From Lentibacter algarum (GTDB lineage Bacteria > Pseudomonadota > Alphaproteobacteria > Rhodobacterales > Rhodobacteraceae): a DNA stretch of 64,000 nucleotides. Made by a program: the position numbers and the translations under genes. The stretch is taken from positions 124,001 to 188,000 of the forward strand of contig NZ_CP158687.1 in assembly GCF_040580765.1 (NCBI RefSeq). The letters run 5' to 3'. Shown here in pieces: positions 9,126 to 19,441 of the stretch (positions within the stretch are counted from its first letter, which is position 1; each line of letters starts with the position of its first letter). The notes under the pieces are model-generated. The model ran no database searches and was not told the origin of the DNA. It was given only the letters and a program-made list of their open reading frames with translations.

Positions 9126-10427
9126 ATGGCCATCCGCTATTTGAAATCATCCGACACCACCGCCGAGGCGCAAGCCGGCGCAGATGTGCGCGACACCGTC
9201 TCTGTGATGTTGGCGCGGATCAAGGCGGGGGGCGAAGCGGCGGCCCTTGATTATTCCAAGCGCCTTGATGGTTGGGATGGCGATATCGTGGTTACTGAAG
9301 CGGCTGTTGCGGAGGCCGTGCGGGCTGTGCCGCAAGGGCTCAAGGATGATATTGCTTGGGCGCATGACAATATCCGTCGCTTTGCGGAGGCGCAGCTGGC
9401 GACGGTGAGCGAAATGGAAATAGAGCTGCGGCCCGGGCTTTTGGCCGGGCAGAAGCTTATTCCGTTGCACGCTGCGGGGGCTTATGTGCCTGGGGGGCGT
9501 TATGCGCATATTGCTAGCGCGTTGATGACCATTACGACGGCAAAGGTGGCGGGGGTCAGTCACATCACGGCGTGTTCACCGCCAAAGCCTGACCAAGGCA
9601 TTCACCCTGCGATCCTTTATGCGATGCAGCTTGCGGGCGCGGACCGCATTCTTGCAATGGGGGGTGTGCAGGGGGTCGCTGCGATGGCGGGGGGGCTGTT
9701 TGGCGCGGCGCCTGCGGATATCCTGATCGGACCGGGGAACGCATATGTTGCCGAAGCCAAGCGGCAGATGTTTGGCCCCGTGGGCATTGATATGTTTGCG
9801 GGACCGACCGATAGCATGGTGATCGCGGACGGACGTGCGGACGCTTATACTGTGGCTTGGGATCTCGTGTCTCAGGCGGAGCATGGGCACAATTCGCCTG
9901 TTTGGCTTGTAAGTGACAATGGGGCGCTTGCGCAGTTTGTTATGAAGCTTGTGCCGCAGCTTATGGCGGAGCTACCCGAGAGCAACCGTGCGGCGGCAGA
10001 GGCGGCGTGGCGGGATCTTGGCGAAGTGATCTTGTGTGATACGCGTGAGGAGATGGCCGAGGTGGCCAACCGATACGGGCCTGAGCATTTGCACGTGCAG
10101 GCGGCGGAGCTTGACTGGTGGTCTGATGCGCTGACGTCTTATGGCTCACTGTTTTTGGGTGAGGAGACGACTGTCAGCTTTGGGGACAAAGCGGCCGGGC
10201 CGAACCATACGCTGCCCACATCAGGCGCGGCGCGTTATACGGGTGGGCTGTCTGTGCATAAGTTTCTCAAAACCGTGACGTGGCAGCGCGTACAGGCCAA
10301 AGCCTTGCCAGAGCTTGCGCGAGTGACGGCGAGTATTTCTCGCCATGAGGGCATGGAGGGCCACGCGCGTGCAGCCGATATCAGGCTTGAGAAGCAACGC
10401 GCCAAACTTAGACTGGCAGCGGGCTGA
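9126..10427 (+). CDS. HisD-family zinc dehydrogenase, likely HpsN-type paralogue
   Basis: 433-residue member of the histidinol dehydrogenase superfamily (NAD-dependent oxidation of an alcohol to an acid). The superfamily residues are kept: SQAEHG for zinc binding, PEHLHV with the catalytic Glu-His pair, GDKAAGPNHTLPT, and EGMEGHARA near the C-terminus. Several conserved blocks differ from biosynthetic HisD: YVPGGRYAHIASALMT, CSPPKPDQG and GGVQGVAAMAGGLFG. They fit, as I recall it, the sulfopropanediol (DHPS) 3-dehydrogenase group called HpsN, though an automated label would probably be HisD. A strong AGGAG precedes the ATG. It is monocistronic and far from hisSZG in this window. Whether it acts on histidinol or on a sulfonate or other diol is unresolved. 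Confidence 0.8.
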   Translation: MAIRYLKSSDTTAEAQAGADVRDTVSVMLARIKAGGEAAALDYSKRLDGWDGDIVVTEAAVAEAVRAVPQGLKDDIAWAHDNIRRFAEAQLATVSEMEIELRPGLLAGQKLIPLHAAGAYVPGGRYAHIASALMTITTAKVAGVSHITACSPPKPDQGIHPAILYAMQLAGADRILAMGGVQGVAAMAGGLFGAAPADILIGPGNAYVAEAKRQMFGPVGIDMFAGPTDSMVIADGRADAYTVAWDLVSQAEHGHNSPVWLVSDNGALAQFVMKLVPQLMAELPESNRAAAEAAWRDLGEVILCDTREEMAEVANRYGPEHLHVQAAELDWWSDALTSYGSLFLGEETTVSFGDKAAGPNHTLPTSGAARYTGGLSVHKFLKTVTWQRVQAKALPELARVTASISRHEGMEGHARAADIRLEKQRAKLRLAAG

Positions 10428-10450
10428 GGAGGCGTATCCTCAGAGCCGCT

Positions 10451-10816
10451 TTAGCCGCAGATTTGCTCCGCGGTGTCTGCGTATTCGCGGTACTTTTTCC
10501 AGAATCGTTCGTTGTTTGGATTGTCCGACTGGCGGATGTCCTGTGCTTTTTGGGGATTGCTGTAAAAGGACGCGGCGAGGGACTGATCGCGGCCAGAGAG
10601 GCTCATATCGGCGACGGCTTGGATGCAGCCGCAGAGCTGACGTGAGCGTGCTTTGCGATCGGACATCAGGCAGGCGCGCGAAATTGGTCCGGAGGCGGAA
10701 CCGACAGCAACAGGCGCTTTGGGTGCGTAGCGTGCGGCGGATTTGTAACCCCCTCCTCCGCAAGACGCGATAAGCGCAAGGGAGGCCAGGGCGGTAAACG
10801 TGATCTTGAAACTCAT
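10451..10816 (-). CDS. Small cysteine-containing lipoprotein
   Basis: 121 residues with an N-terminal signal peptide ending in the lipobox LIASC (Cys at about residue 19), so it is probably anchored to a membrane on the periplasmic side. The mature part has four more cysteines (ACLMSD, LCGC and the C-terminal QICG) and a conserved-looking SFYSNPQKAQDIRQSDN stretch. Similar small proteins in Rhodobacteraceae carry uncertain names in databases; I know of no proven function and propose none. It is convergent with the HisD-family gene, 23 bp apart. Confidence 0.75.
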   Translation of the reverse strand: MSFKITFTALASLALIASCGGGGYKSAARYAPKAPVAVGSASGPISRACLMSDRKARSRQLCGCIQAVADMSLSGRDQSLAASFYSNPQKAQDIRQSDNPNNERFWKKYREYADTAEQICG

Positions 10817-11000
10817 GGAAACTGCTCTCTTTGAGGCTTTTCAGCCTATTTGGTACAATATGGTCGAATTTACGCAGATTTTCAATGACAAGCGCGTGAA
10901 GTCTTGCGCTTTGGCTGCGCCAAATCGCCCGTGGGCGCCTCGGCCCTGACGGTCCTCGGCGCAGGGCGCTTTAATTGCTGATGGAGGTCCGTGTGGTTGG

Positions 11001-11031
11001 GGGCGGATTCGGATATTTTCGGAAAGAGGAA
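11001..11031. repeat. Intergenic element tail, copy B (lepA leader)
   Basis: Inside the 347-bp gap between the lipoprotein and lepA (10817-11163). It carries GGATATTTTC then GGAAAGAGGAA (11011-11031), the tail also seen in copies A, C and D, after a G-rich stretch. Further on, CGAATTTGC and CGACTGGGGGCTT at about 11083-11110 resemble the start of copy D at 35849-35885. I see no other gene in the gap. The stretch may be the lepA promoter and leader, but no clear -35/-10 pair stands out. Confidence 0.5.
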
Positions 11032-11163
11032 TGGGGTGGCTTGCACTTCTTTTGATGGGGTGGGTGATATTGGAACCGCAATTTCGAATTTGCAATCGAC
11101 TGGGGGCTTGCTCGACTGCAAGGTAGCTTGACGAGGCAGGGATTCCACATCATATCCCAATCC

Positions 11164-12963
11164 ATGACAGACCTTACACACATACGCAATTTCTCGATCG
11201 TGGCGCATATTGACCACGGGAAATCCACGCTTGCTGACCGGCTTATTCAGGAGACGAATACAGTCGCTGCTCGGGATATGAAGGAGCAAATGCTGGATGC
11301 GATGGACATCGAGCGCGAGCGTGGGATTACGATCAAGGCGAACACTGTGCGGATCGAATATACCGCGCAGAATGGCGAGAATTATGTGCTCAATCTGATC
11401 GACACGCCCGGGCATGTCGACTTTGCTTATGAGGTCTCCCGCTCGATGCGTGCGGTTGAGGGCTCTTTGCTTGTCGTGGACAGCACTCAGGGCGTCGAAG
11501 CGCAGACGCTGGCAAACGTCTATCAGGCGATTGATGCGGACCACGAGATTGTGCCTGTGCTCAATAAGATCGACTTGCCTGCAAGCGAATGTGACCGTGT
11601 GGCCGAGCAGATCGAAGATGTGATCGGGATCGACGCCTCAGGCGCAATCCGTGTTTCGGCAAAGACCGGTGTTGGTATCAAGGAAACGCTTGAGGCCGTG
11701 GTCAATCTTTTGCCTGCGCCCAAGGGAGACCGTGCGGCGCCACTCAAGGCGATGCTCGTGGACAGCTGGTATGACTCGTATCTTGGCGTGATTGTTCTGG
11801 TGCGGATCATGGATGGGGTGCTCAAGAAGGGCGATACCATCATGATGATGCAAAACGGCTCTAAGCATCATGTGGACCGCATTGGCGTGTTTCGTCCGGC
11901 TATGCAGCCTGTCGACGAACTGGGGCCAGGGGAGATCGGCTTTCTGACCGCTTCCATCAAGCAGGTGCGCGACACCAAGGTGGGCGACACGATCACCCAT
12001 GATAAGCGTCCCACGGAAAAGGCACTGCCGGGCTTTAAGCCCTCTGTGCCTGTGGTGTTCTGTGGCTTGTTTCCTGTGGACAGTGCCGAGTTTGAAGACC
12101 TGCGCGACGCGATTGAAAAGCTGGCGCTCAATGATGCGAGCTTCAGCTACGAGATGGAAACATCTGCGGCGCTGGGCTTTGGCTTTCGCTGTGGGTTCCT
12201 CGGGCTTTTGCACCTTGAGGTGATCCGCGACCGGATCGAGCGCGAGTATGATATTGAACTCATCACCACCGCGCCGAGCGTTATTTACCATGTTTACATG
12301 AAAGACGGCACGATGCAGGAGTTGCACAACCCTGCCGATATGCCCGACCTCACCTATGTGGACCACTTGGAAGAGCCGCGCATCAAGGCGACGATCCTTG
12401 TACCGGACGAATACCTCGGGGACGTTTTGAAGCTTTGCCAAGACCGTCGCGGTATCCAGATGGACCTGACCTATGCGGGCAGCCGTGCCATGGTCGTTTA
12501 TGACTTGCCGCTCAACGAGGTTGTGTTTGATTTCTATGACCGTCTGAAGAGCGTGACCAAGGGCTACGCGAGCTTTGACTATCAGATGATCGGCTATCGT
12601 GAGGATTATCTCGTTAAGATGTCGATCCTTGTCAACGACGAGCCTGTGGACGCGTTGAGCACTATGGTGCACCGTGACCGTGCCGATATGCGCGGGCGGG
12701 CGATGGTTGAGAAGCTCAAGGACCTGATCCCGCGGCATATGTTTAAAATCCCGATCCAAGCGGCGATTGGCGGCAAAGTGATTGCCCGCGAGACACTATC
12801 CGCGATGCGCAAGGACGTGACCGCGAAGTGCTACGGCGGGGACGCTTCACGTAAGCGCAAGCTTCTGGACAAGCAGAAAGCTGGTAAGAAGAAGATGCGC
12901 CAGTTCGGGAAAGTGGATATCCCGCAGGAAGCGTTTATTTCTGCGTTGAAGATGGATGGGTGA
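11164..12963 (+). CDS. lepA: Elongation factor 4 (back-translocating GTPase LepA)
   Basis: Ribosome-binding translational GTPase of 599 residues, the exact usual length when started at [10 protein letters not shown]1 is [10 protein letters not shown]2 RGITIKA, G3 DTPGHVDF and G4 NKIDLPA. The LepA-specific C-terminal domain ends in [20 protein letters not shown] and [11 protein letters not shown]. It lacks EF-G domain IV, as expected. The frame extends 12 codons upstream to 11128, but the family N-terminus fits 11164. The last 29 bases overlap the end of the convergent AT-rich gene. Confidence 0.96.
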   Translation: MTDLTHIRNFSIVAHIDHGKSTLADRLIQETNTVAARDMKEQMLDAMDIERERGITIKANTVRIEYTAQNGENYVLNLIDTPGHVDFAYEVSRSMRAVEGSLLVVDSTQGVEAQTLANVYQAIDADHEIVPVLNKIDLPASECDRVAEQIEDVIGIDASGAIRVSAKTGVGIKETLEAVVNLLPAPKGDRAAPLKAMLVDSWYDSYLGVIVLVRIMDGVLKKGDTIMMMQNGSKHHVDRIGVFRPAMQPVDELGPGEIGFLTASIKQVRDTKVGDTITHDKRPTEKALPGFKPSVPVVFCGLFPVDSAEFEDLRDAIEKLALNDASFSYEMETSAALGFGFRCGFLGLLHLEVIRDRIEREYDIELITTAPSVIYHVYMKDGTMQELHNPADMPDLTYVDHLEEPRIKATILVPDEYLGDVLKLCQDRRGIQMDLTYAGSRAMVVYDLPLNEVVFDFYDRLKSVTKGYASFDYQMIGYREDYLVKMSILVNDEPVDALSTMVHRDRADMRGRAMVEKLKDLIPRHMFKIPIQAAIGGKVIARETLSAMRKDVTAKCYGGDASRKRKLLDKQKAGKKKMRQFGKVDIPQEAFISALKMDG

Positions 12964-13792
12964 TTTGGGCTTGCTCACTAGCGCTTAGAATTTCTCGAGC
13001 CTGTTTAGCTGCTTCTTGACCTGCCTCACCTTCTCTCAAAAAACGTCGAAGCTCTTTGAGTAGTGTGTCTTCCAGTTCTTGCAATAGAAAGTAAGTGCCC
13101 CCAACACCATATTCTTGAAGGAACTTTGTTTGGTGCGGGAGCGCTTTTTCGATGGCTTTAACCAAATCGTCGTTTTTGAGTAAGTTCGTTGAGACACCAT
13201 TTTTCCAAGAAATGATCGTGACAACCGCATGCATAATCGTCTGCGAGTGCGCAGAGTATAGGGCCCATGATAGCGCTGATACGAATGGTCGAGTAAGCTC
13301 TGCTTCGGTGCTGTGGATTGGTTTTTGGATTGATTCGTCGCTGACTTCCTCTATCAGCTTTTGAACCCCTGTCATTTTGGCGGTTATGTCTACAAGCTCC
13401 TGAACATTGTGTTCTTTGATATGTTCGTTCATTTTATCAATGTTCAAAGACTGCAAAAATTGAGTAGCCATTTGATGCTTTTTGTTTATTGTTGCTGCCC
13501 GCCAAAGTTCCTCCGTTGCGGAAATCTGCTTTTCAAGAAGTTTTTCGTTTCTGCTATTGATGCCCGAAACTACCACTCCGCGCAGATCTGCAATTGCAGC
13601 TCGTTCACGGACAAGCTTGTCTTCCAAGATTGAAATCTTTTTGTCATGTCGGTGTTCAGTTTTTTGGGAAAGAAATTTCGCAATAAGGTCACGCATGAAG
13701 TAAGCAATTATAGCAAGGATCGTAGCCGCGGTGGCACTAGTAACCAATTGATCTGTCAAGCTATCCAGTATTTCTTGCATGATAGCCCCCAT
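12935..13792 (-). CDS. Orphan membrane-anchored coiled-coil protein
   Basis: About 285 residues, not recognised. A single hydrophobic segment near the N-terminus (about [16 protein letters not shown]) is followed by a charged, coiled-coil-like stretch ([18 protein letters not shown]) and a mostly helical soluble part. It has no cysteine and no known catalytic motif. Codon use and base composition are visibly AT-richer than in lepA and the downstream genes, which suggests recent acquisition. The start may be 13792 (MGAIMQEIL) or 13780 (MQEILDSL); neither has an excellent ribosome-binding site. The 3' end overlaps lepA tail-to-tail, and the 5' side faces a cluster of inverted repeats. Confidence 0.65.
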   Translation of the reverse strand: MGAIMQEILDSLTDQLVTSATAATILAIIAYFMRDLIAKFLSQKTEHRHDKKISILEDKLVRERAAIADLRGVVVSGINSRNEKLLEKQISATEELWRAATINKKHQMATQFLQSLNIDKMNEHIKEHNVQELVDITAKMTGVQKLIEEVSDESIQKPIHSTEAELTRPFVSALSWALYSAHSQTIMHAVVTIISWKNGVSTNLLKNDDLVKAIEKALPHQTKFLQEYGVGGTYFLLQELEDTLLKELRRFLREGEAGQEAAKQAREILSASEQAQITHPSSTQK

Positions 13793-13859
13793 ATTGGCCG
13801 TTCGGTCTTGGCCCAACCGTTCCTGACAATGTGCACTAAACTCCCATTAACCTACAATG

Positions 13860-13936
13860 CCAAATCTCTGATTTGGCAGCGCCCGAGCCGCCCCCACGGG
13901 GCGGGCGCTTTGCTTCCTGCCCCTCGGTTCGGGCGC
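13860..13936. repeat. Nested inverted repeats
   Basis: A 7-bp hairpin CCAAATC-TCT-GATTTGG (13860-13876) is followed by GCGCCCGAGCCG (13879-13890), whose near-perfect complement CGGTTCGGGCGC is at 13925-13936. Between them a further GC hairpin can form. It lies in the 443-bp gap between the AT-rich gene and the DksA-like gene; no coding sequence is supported here. Confidence 0.6.
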
Positions 13937-13959
13937 GGGACTTGTATCAGGGTAGTATC

Positions 13960-14086
13960 GCATCGCCAGACCGTCCCTGGGCTGGCGATTTTGTGAGGGT
14001 AGCGCACCCTTCAGAGGGTTTCGGATTTGGCTGGGATAAAGTGCATCTAACAGGCGTTGGGTCGCCACCCCACGGTCTGGCGATGC
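13960..14086. repeat. 15-bp inverted repeat flanking a 97-bp segment
   Basis: GCATCGCCAGACCGT at 13960-13974 is matched exactly in reverse complement by ACGGTCTGGCGATGC at 14072-14086. No coding sequence is supported between the arms. The arrangement resembles the terminal inverted repeats of a small non-autonomous element, but no target-site duplication is evident by eye. Confidence 0.6.
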
Positions 14087-14104
14087 GCGGCTCTCGTGGT
14101 GTTT

Positions 14105-14162
14105 GTAGGGTGGGTGTTAACCCACCTTCCGCGCGTGAATGGTGGGTTCACACCCACCCTAC
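14105..14162. repeat. 22-bp-arm palindromic element (GTAGGGTGGG type)
   Basis: The left arm, 14105-14126, begins GTAGGGTGGGTGTT; the right arm, 14141-14162, ends CACCCACCCTAC. The arms are complementary at 21 of 22 positions with a 14-bp loop. This resembles the widely dispersed GTAGGGTGGG palindromes of proteobacterial intergenic DNA. It lies 74 bp before the DksA-like start and could fold in RNA. Confidence 0.7.
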
Positions 14163-14235
14163 GTTCTTGACCCAAATCAAAGCACACCCCTCCAATCCGT
14201 CCCATCCTCACCATGAAACCCAACGGGAGGCGAAC

Positions 14236-14550
14236 ATGGATATTGAACTCGCAAAGCAAACACTTCTGGCGCGGCGGGCTGAGCTCACGGCGCATTTGCA
14301 TGAGGTGGAAGACCAGCTTGATGAGCCGCCCTCCAAGGACTGGGAAGACCGCTCTGCCGAGCGGCAGGGGGACGAGGTTCTTGAAGCGCTGGGCGCGCAG
14401 GAGCTTGCCGAGGTGCGCCAGATCGATGCAGCATTGGCGCGGGTTGAGGCGGGCACTTATGGCGAGTGTGTCAAATGTGGTGGCGAGATTGCCACGGCAC
14501 GGCTTCAGCTTTTGCCCGCAACGCCGCTCTGTGCGGGGTGTGCCAAGTGA
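14236..14550 (+). CDS. DksA/TraR-type C4 zinc-finger protein
   Basis: Short 104-residue member of the DksA/TraR family, proteins that bind RNA polymerase through its secondary channel. An N-terminal helical region carries DWEDRSAERQGDEVLE at about residues 34-49. The C-terminal zinc finger has CVKCGG and CAGCAK. GGGAGG lies 7 bases upstream of the chosen ATG. The open frame reaches back to 13873, but that part crosses the inverted repeats and is not coding. It is shorter than true DksA (about 150 residues), so stringent-response function is uncertain. The cytochrome b561 gene follows directly. Confidence 0.88.
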   Translation: MDIELAKQTLLARRAELTAHLHEVEDQLDEPPSKDWEDRSAERQGDEVLEALGAQELAEVRQIDAALARVEAGTYGECVKCGGEIATARLQLLPATPLCAGCAK

Positions 14551-14568
14551 ACGGTCATGGAGGCCCAT

Positions 14569-15045
14569 ATGACGTATAAGACACCCCAGATCATCTTGCA
14601 TTGGCTCGTGTTCGGGCTGATTGCTTGGCAGTTTATCGGCCATGAGCCGATCCGTGGCGCTTTTGATCTCTGGATGAAGGAGGGGGTATTTGCGCCCTCG
14701 ATTATGGTCGTTGGTCATGTGGCGGGCGGTATGCTTGTGCTCGTCCTTGCGCTTTGGCGTCTGGGCCTGCGGCGCAAGCATGGTGTGCCGCCTTTGCCCG
14801 AAGAAGAGGGGCCGCTGGGCCGCGCGCTGGCGCATCTCACGCATGGGGCGCTATATGCGCTGATGCTGCTTATGCCAGTGTCTGGCGCTGTGGCTTGGTT
14901 TGGATCTAGCGAGAGCGCGGCCTATGCCCATGGTTTGCTGCGCTTTGGGATGCTTGGCTTTGTTGCGCTGCATGTGGTGGGCGCGCTCTATCACCAGTTT
15001 GTTCTCAAGGATAATCTGATGGCGCGGATGAAACGCACGCGGTAG
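14569..15045 (+). CDS. Cytochrome b561-family membrane protein
   Basis: 158-residue inner-membrane diheme electron carrier of the CybB/COG3038 type. Four hydrophobic segments carry the expected histidines: ILHW in helix 1, VVGHVAGG in helix 2, THGALYALMLLMPVSG in helix 3 and LHVVGALYHQF in helix 4. I start at MTYKTP because GGAGG sits 7 bases before it, whereas the ATG at 14557 lies upstream of that site. The substrate is unknown; proteins of this type often pass electrons from quinol or to superoxide. It is 18 bp after the DksA-like gene and probably co-transcribed. Confidence 0.88.
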   Translation: MTYKTPQIILHWLVFGLIAWQFIGHEPIRGAFDLWMKEGVFAPSIMVVGHVAGGMLVLVLALWRLGLRRKHGVPPLPEEEGPLGRALAHLTHGALYALMLLMPVSGAVAWFGSSESAAYAHGLLRFGMLGFVALHVVGALYHQFVLKDNLMARMKRTR

Positions 15046-15127
15046 TCCAATCTGACCCAGATCAAAGAATTGCACCTTTTGGAGGCGTAGACTCACTTCA
15101 GATGCTATGCCACTGAAAGGGACAGCT

Positions 15128-15313
15128 ATGCTCCGTATTGCGCTTATTTTTCATTTGTTTATCGGTACGACGCTTGCTGGCGTCGCCATGGTTGCGGCTC
15201 TGACGATGGGCTATGATACGTTGCAGCCTGTGTTGCTGTCGGCGTTGCTCGGGTTTCTCGTGTCGATCCCTGTGACATGGTATATCGCAAAAGCGGTCTA
15301 TGAGAACACGTGA
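15128..15313 (+). CDS. Small two-helix membrane protein
   Basis: 61 residues starting MLRIALIFHLF, with AGGGAC 6 bases upstream. Two hydrophobic segments span almost the whole protein, separated by a short MGYDTLQP turn. Comparable small proteins occur in other Rhodobacteraceae, sometimes under a misleading 'CTP synthetase' label; there is no such catalytic domain here. Function unknown; it is likely an inner-membrane protein. PhnA follows after 55 bp. Confidence 0.65.
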   Translation: MLRIALIFHLFIGTTLAGVAMVAALTMGYDTLQPVLLSALLGFLVSIPVTWYIAKAVYENT

Positions 15314-15368
15314 AGACATTGCCTGAGCGAACCTGTAAGGCGGGGCAACCCAAGAGAAGGATTGCCCA

Positions 15369-15878
15369 ATGACCTGCCCGCTTTGCTCTGCTGATGCTGA
15401 CTTGATTGCGATTGATGTGGACGGTGGACCGTTTGGTGCGCAAGCTGAAGTTTGTGCGCTTTGCGCCGAACAGATCGCGGGCGAGCCAGATGCCAACCAC
15501 TGGCGTGGTCTTGCTTCGGCGATGTGGAGTGAGGAGCCTGCAGTTCAGGTGATCGCGGCACGGATGCTGAAGCGGCTGTCTGGCGAAGGCTGGGCGCAAG
15601 ATCTGGCTGAGCAGCTTTACCTAGACGACGAGACGCAGGCTTGGGCGGATAATGTCGCCGCCGCGTCAGACCATAAGGACGCCAACGGCGCGGCTCTGGC
15701 GCAGGGCGATACTGTTGTTTTGATCAAGGATCTTCCTGTCAAAGGCGCAGGGTTTACGGCCAAGCGTGGCACGGCTGTGCGCGGGATCAGTCTTGTGGCG
15801 GACAACCCCGAGCACATCGAAGGCCGCGTGGAAGGCCAGCGGATTGTTATCCTCACGCAGTATGTGAAGAAGAAATAG
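15369..15878 (+). CDS. phnA: PhnA/YjdM zinc-ribbon protein
   Basis: 169-residue PhnA-domain protein. The N-terminal zinc ribbon has CPLC at residues 3-6 and CALC near residue 30. The C-terminal part has the family's conserved HKDANGAALAQGDTVVLIKD and a terminal YVKKK. The name comes from a phosphonate locus, but the family is not established as a phosphonate-degrading enzyme, so the name should not be read as a function. GAGAAGG precedes the ATG. Neighbours give no phosphonate context, although pit and its Pho box are elsewhere in the window. Confidence 0.88.
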   Translation: MTCPLCSADADLIAIDVDGGPFGAQAEVCALCAEQIAGEPDANHWRGLASAMWSEEPAVQVIAARMLKRLSGEGWAQDLAEQLYLDDETQAWADNVAAASDHKDANGAALAQGDTVVLIKDLPVKGAGFTAKRGTAVRGISLVADNPEHIEGRVEGQRIVILTQYVKKK

Positions 15879-15958
15879 CGCCTCTTGTTTTCTGCGCTCT
15901 TTATCTTTTGCTCGTGGACAAACTATGAGAGGCTCCTCGCAAAAGAGGGAGACCCCAC

Positions 15959-16657
15959 GTGGCCGATTATCTATTCGAACCCGCCGAAGTTTTTGCACTT
16001 GAGGTGAAGGGTGATGCCAAACTCTATCCCCTGCGACGCATTTTTTGTGTGGGGCGTAACTATGCCGCCCATGCGGCTGAGATGGGCAATGAAGTCGACC
16101 GCGAGGCACCTTGGTATTTTACCAAGCAGGTGGCGCATGCTGTCACGAGTGGTGCGGTGCTGCCTTATCCGCCAGGGACAGAAAATTATCATCATGAGAT
16201 GGAGCTGGCCTTTGTGCTTGGTGCGTCTGTTTTTCGCGCCAATGCAGCCGAAGCGCAGGCGGCGATTTATGCCTATGGATGCGCACTTGATATGACGCGT
16301 CGGGACCGTCAGCAGGACGGCAAGGACAACCGCAGACCATGGTCCCTTGGGAAGGATGTAGAAGGCTCGGCCGTGCTTGGTCCGCTGACCAAAGCTGAAG
16401 CGTTTGGTGCAGTGGCGGATCAGCGCATCTATCTTGAGGTGAATGGCGTGACACGGCAGGACGCCAGCCTCGAAGAAATGGTCTGGAGCTGCGGTGAGAT
16501 CGTTGCGCATCTTTCGCGGTACTATCATCTCGGTGCGGGTGACATCATCCTGACAGGAACGCCTGCGGGCGTTGGGCCTGTGGTTGCAGGGGATAGTATC
16601 AGAGGAGGGATTGAGGGGCTGGAAGGCGTAAGCCTGACGCTCGGCACCGCTGAGTAG
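15959..16657 (+). CDS. Fumarylacetoacetate hydrolase-family protein
   Basis: 232 residues, GTG start after GAGGGAG. The family uses a divalent metal to cleave C-C bonds in beta-diketo acids or to hydrate or decarboxylate related compounds. Metal ligands are visible in HHEMELAFVLG (the two Glu) and CALDMTRRD (Asp), and the C-terminal GTPAGVGPV is typical. The size fits fumarylpyruvate or acylpyruvate hydrolases of aromatic catabolism rather than eukaryotic-type FAH. The next gene starts three bases after its stop and looks like part of an aromatic acyl-CoA ligase, supporting an aromatic-acid context. Exact substrate unknown. Confidence 0.88.
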   Translation: MADYLFEPAEVFALEVKGDAKLYPLRRIFCVGRNYAAHAAEMGNEVDREAPWYFTKQVAHAVTSGAVLPYPPGTENYHHEMELAFVLGASVFRANAAEAQAAIYAYGCALDMTRRDRQQDGKDNRRPWSLGKDVEGSAVLGPLTKAEAFGAVADQRIYLEVNGVTRQDASLEEMVWSCGEIVAHLSRYYHLGAGDIILTGTPAGVGPVVAGDSIRGGIEGLEGVSLTLGTAE

Positions 16658-16660
16658 GGC

Positions 16661-17095
16661 ATGACACGCAATCTGCCGGATAGTGAAGATTCTAGCCCTC
16701 ATGCGACGGCGTTGTACGAGGCTATGCTCGGCTGGCTGACGCCTTTGGCGGTTGACCTTGTCATTTCTGGTGGGGGACGGGGTGAGATTGGCTTGATGAT
16801 CGTGCCTGATCGTGAAGTTTTTGTGCAGAATGGAATGAGCCTTGATGAGGCGGGTGGCGTGATGATCTGTGCGCGGGCTTTGGCGGCGTTGCGCGAGCGG
16901 CTCACCGACTGGAACGCTGCAGAGCGCGGGGCAAGCTGTCGGATTGGTGTGGCGCTGTTTTTAGCGGAGCCGCCTCAGCTTAACGAAGGGGAGGTGACCG
17001 CGAAAGGCGATCTCAACGGCCGTAAGATTATGGAGCGACGGGCGGATATTCTGGATGCGCTTTATGAAGGCCGCGCGGGTGTCGTACGTTTGTGA
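16661..17095 (+). CDS. Stand-alone C-terminal domain of a feruloyl-CoA-synthase-like ligase
   Basis: 144 residues with no obvious full-length family. The second half, SCRIGVALFLAEPPQLNEG then EVTAKGDLNGRKIMERRAD and ILDALYE, closely follows the end of feruloyl-CoA-synthase-type adenylating enzymes, where EITDKGYINQRA carries the catalytic lysine. The first half, VDLVISGGGRGEIGLMIVPD, also fits the segment before it. The large N-terminal AMP-binding domain is absent and is not encoded next door. The gene begins three bases after the FAH-family stop. It could be a remnant or a working subdomain; the intact frame and close coupling argue against simple decay. A bidirectional terminator follows. 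Confidence 0.6.
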   Translation: MTRNLPDSEDSSPHATALYEAMLGWLTPLAVDLVISGGGRGEIGLMIVPDREVFVQNGMSLDEAGGVMICARALAALRERLTDWNAAERGASCRIGVALFLAEPPQLNEGEVTAKGDLNGRKIMERRADILDALYEGRAGVVRL

Positions 17096-17101
17096 GATAT
17101 G

Positions 17102-17137
17102 AAAAAGGCGCAGCCTGCGAGCTGCGCCTTTTTCTTT
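17102..17137. terminator. Bidirectional rho-independent terminator
   Basis: AAAAAGGCGCAGC (17102-17114), loop CTGCGA, then GCTGCGCCTTTTT (17121-17133) form a perfect 13-bp stem with A and T runs on both sides. It lies between the convergent ligase-fragment gene and katG and can end both transcripts. Confidence 0.92.
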
Positions 17138-17153
17138 AAGTTTGCAGTGAGAC

Positions 17154-19439
<2,286 letters not shown>

Positions 19440-19441
19440 TT

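Noticed and set aside
13873..14235. N-terminal extension of the DksA-like gene to 13873
   Set aside because: It runs through the inverted repeats, and a strong ribosome-binding site sits directly before 14236.
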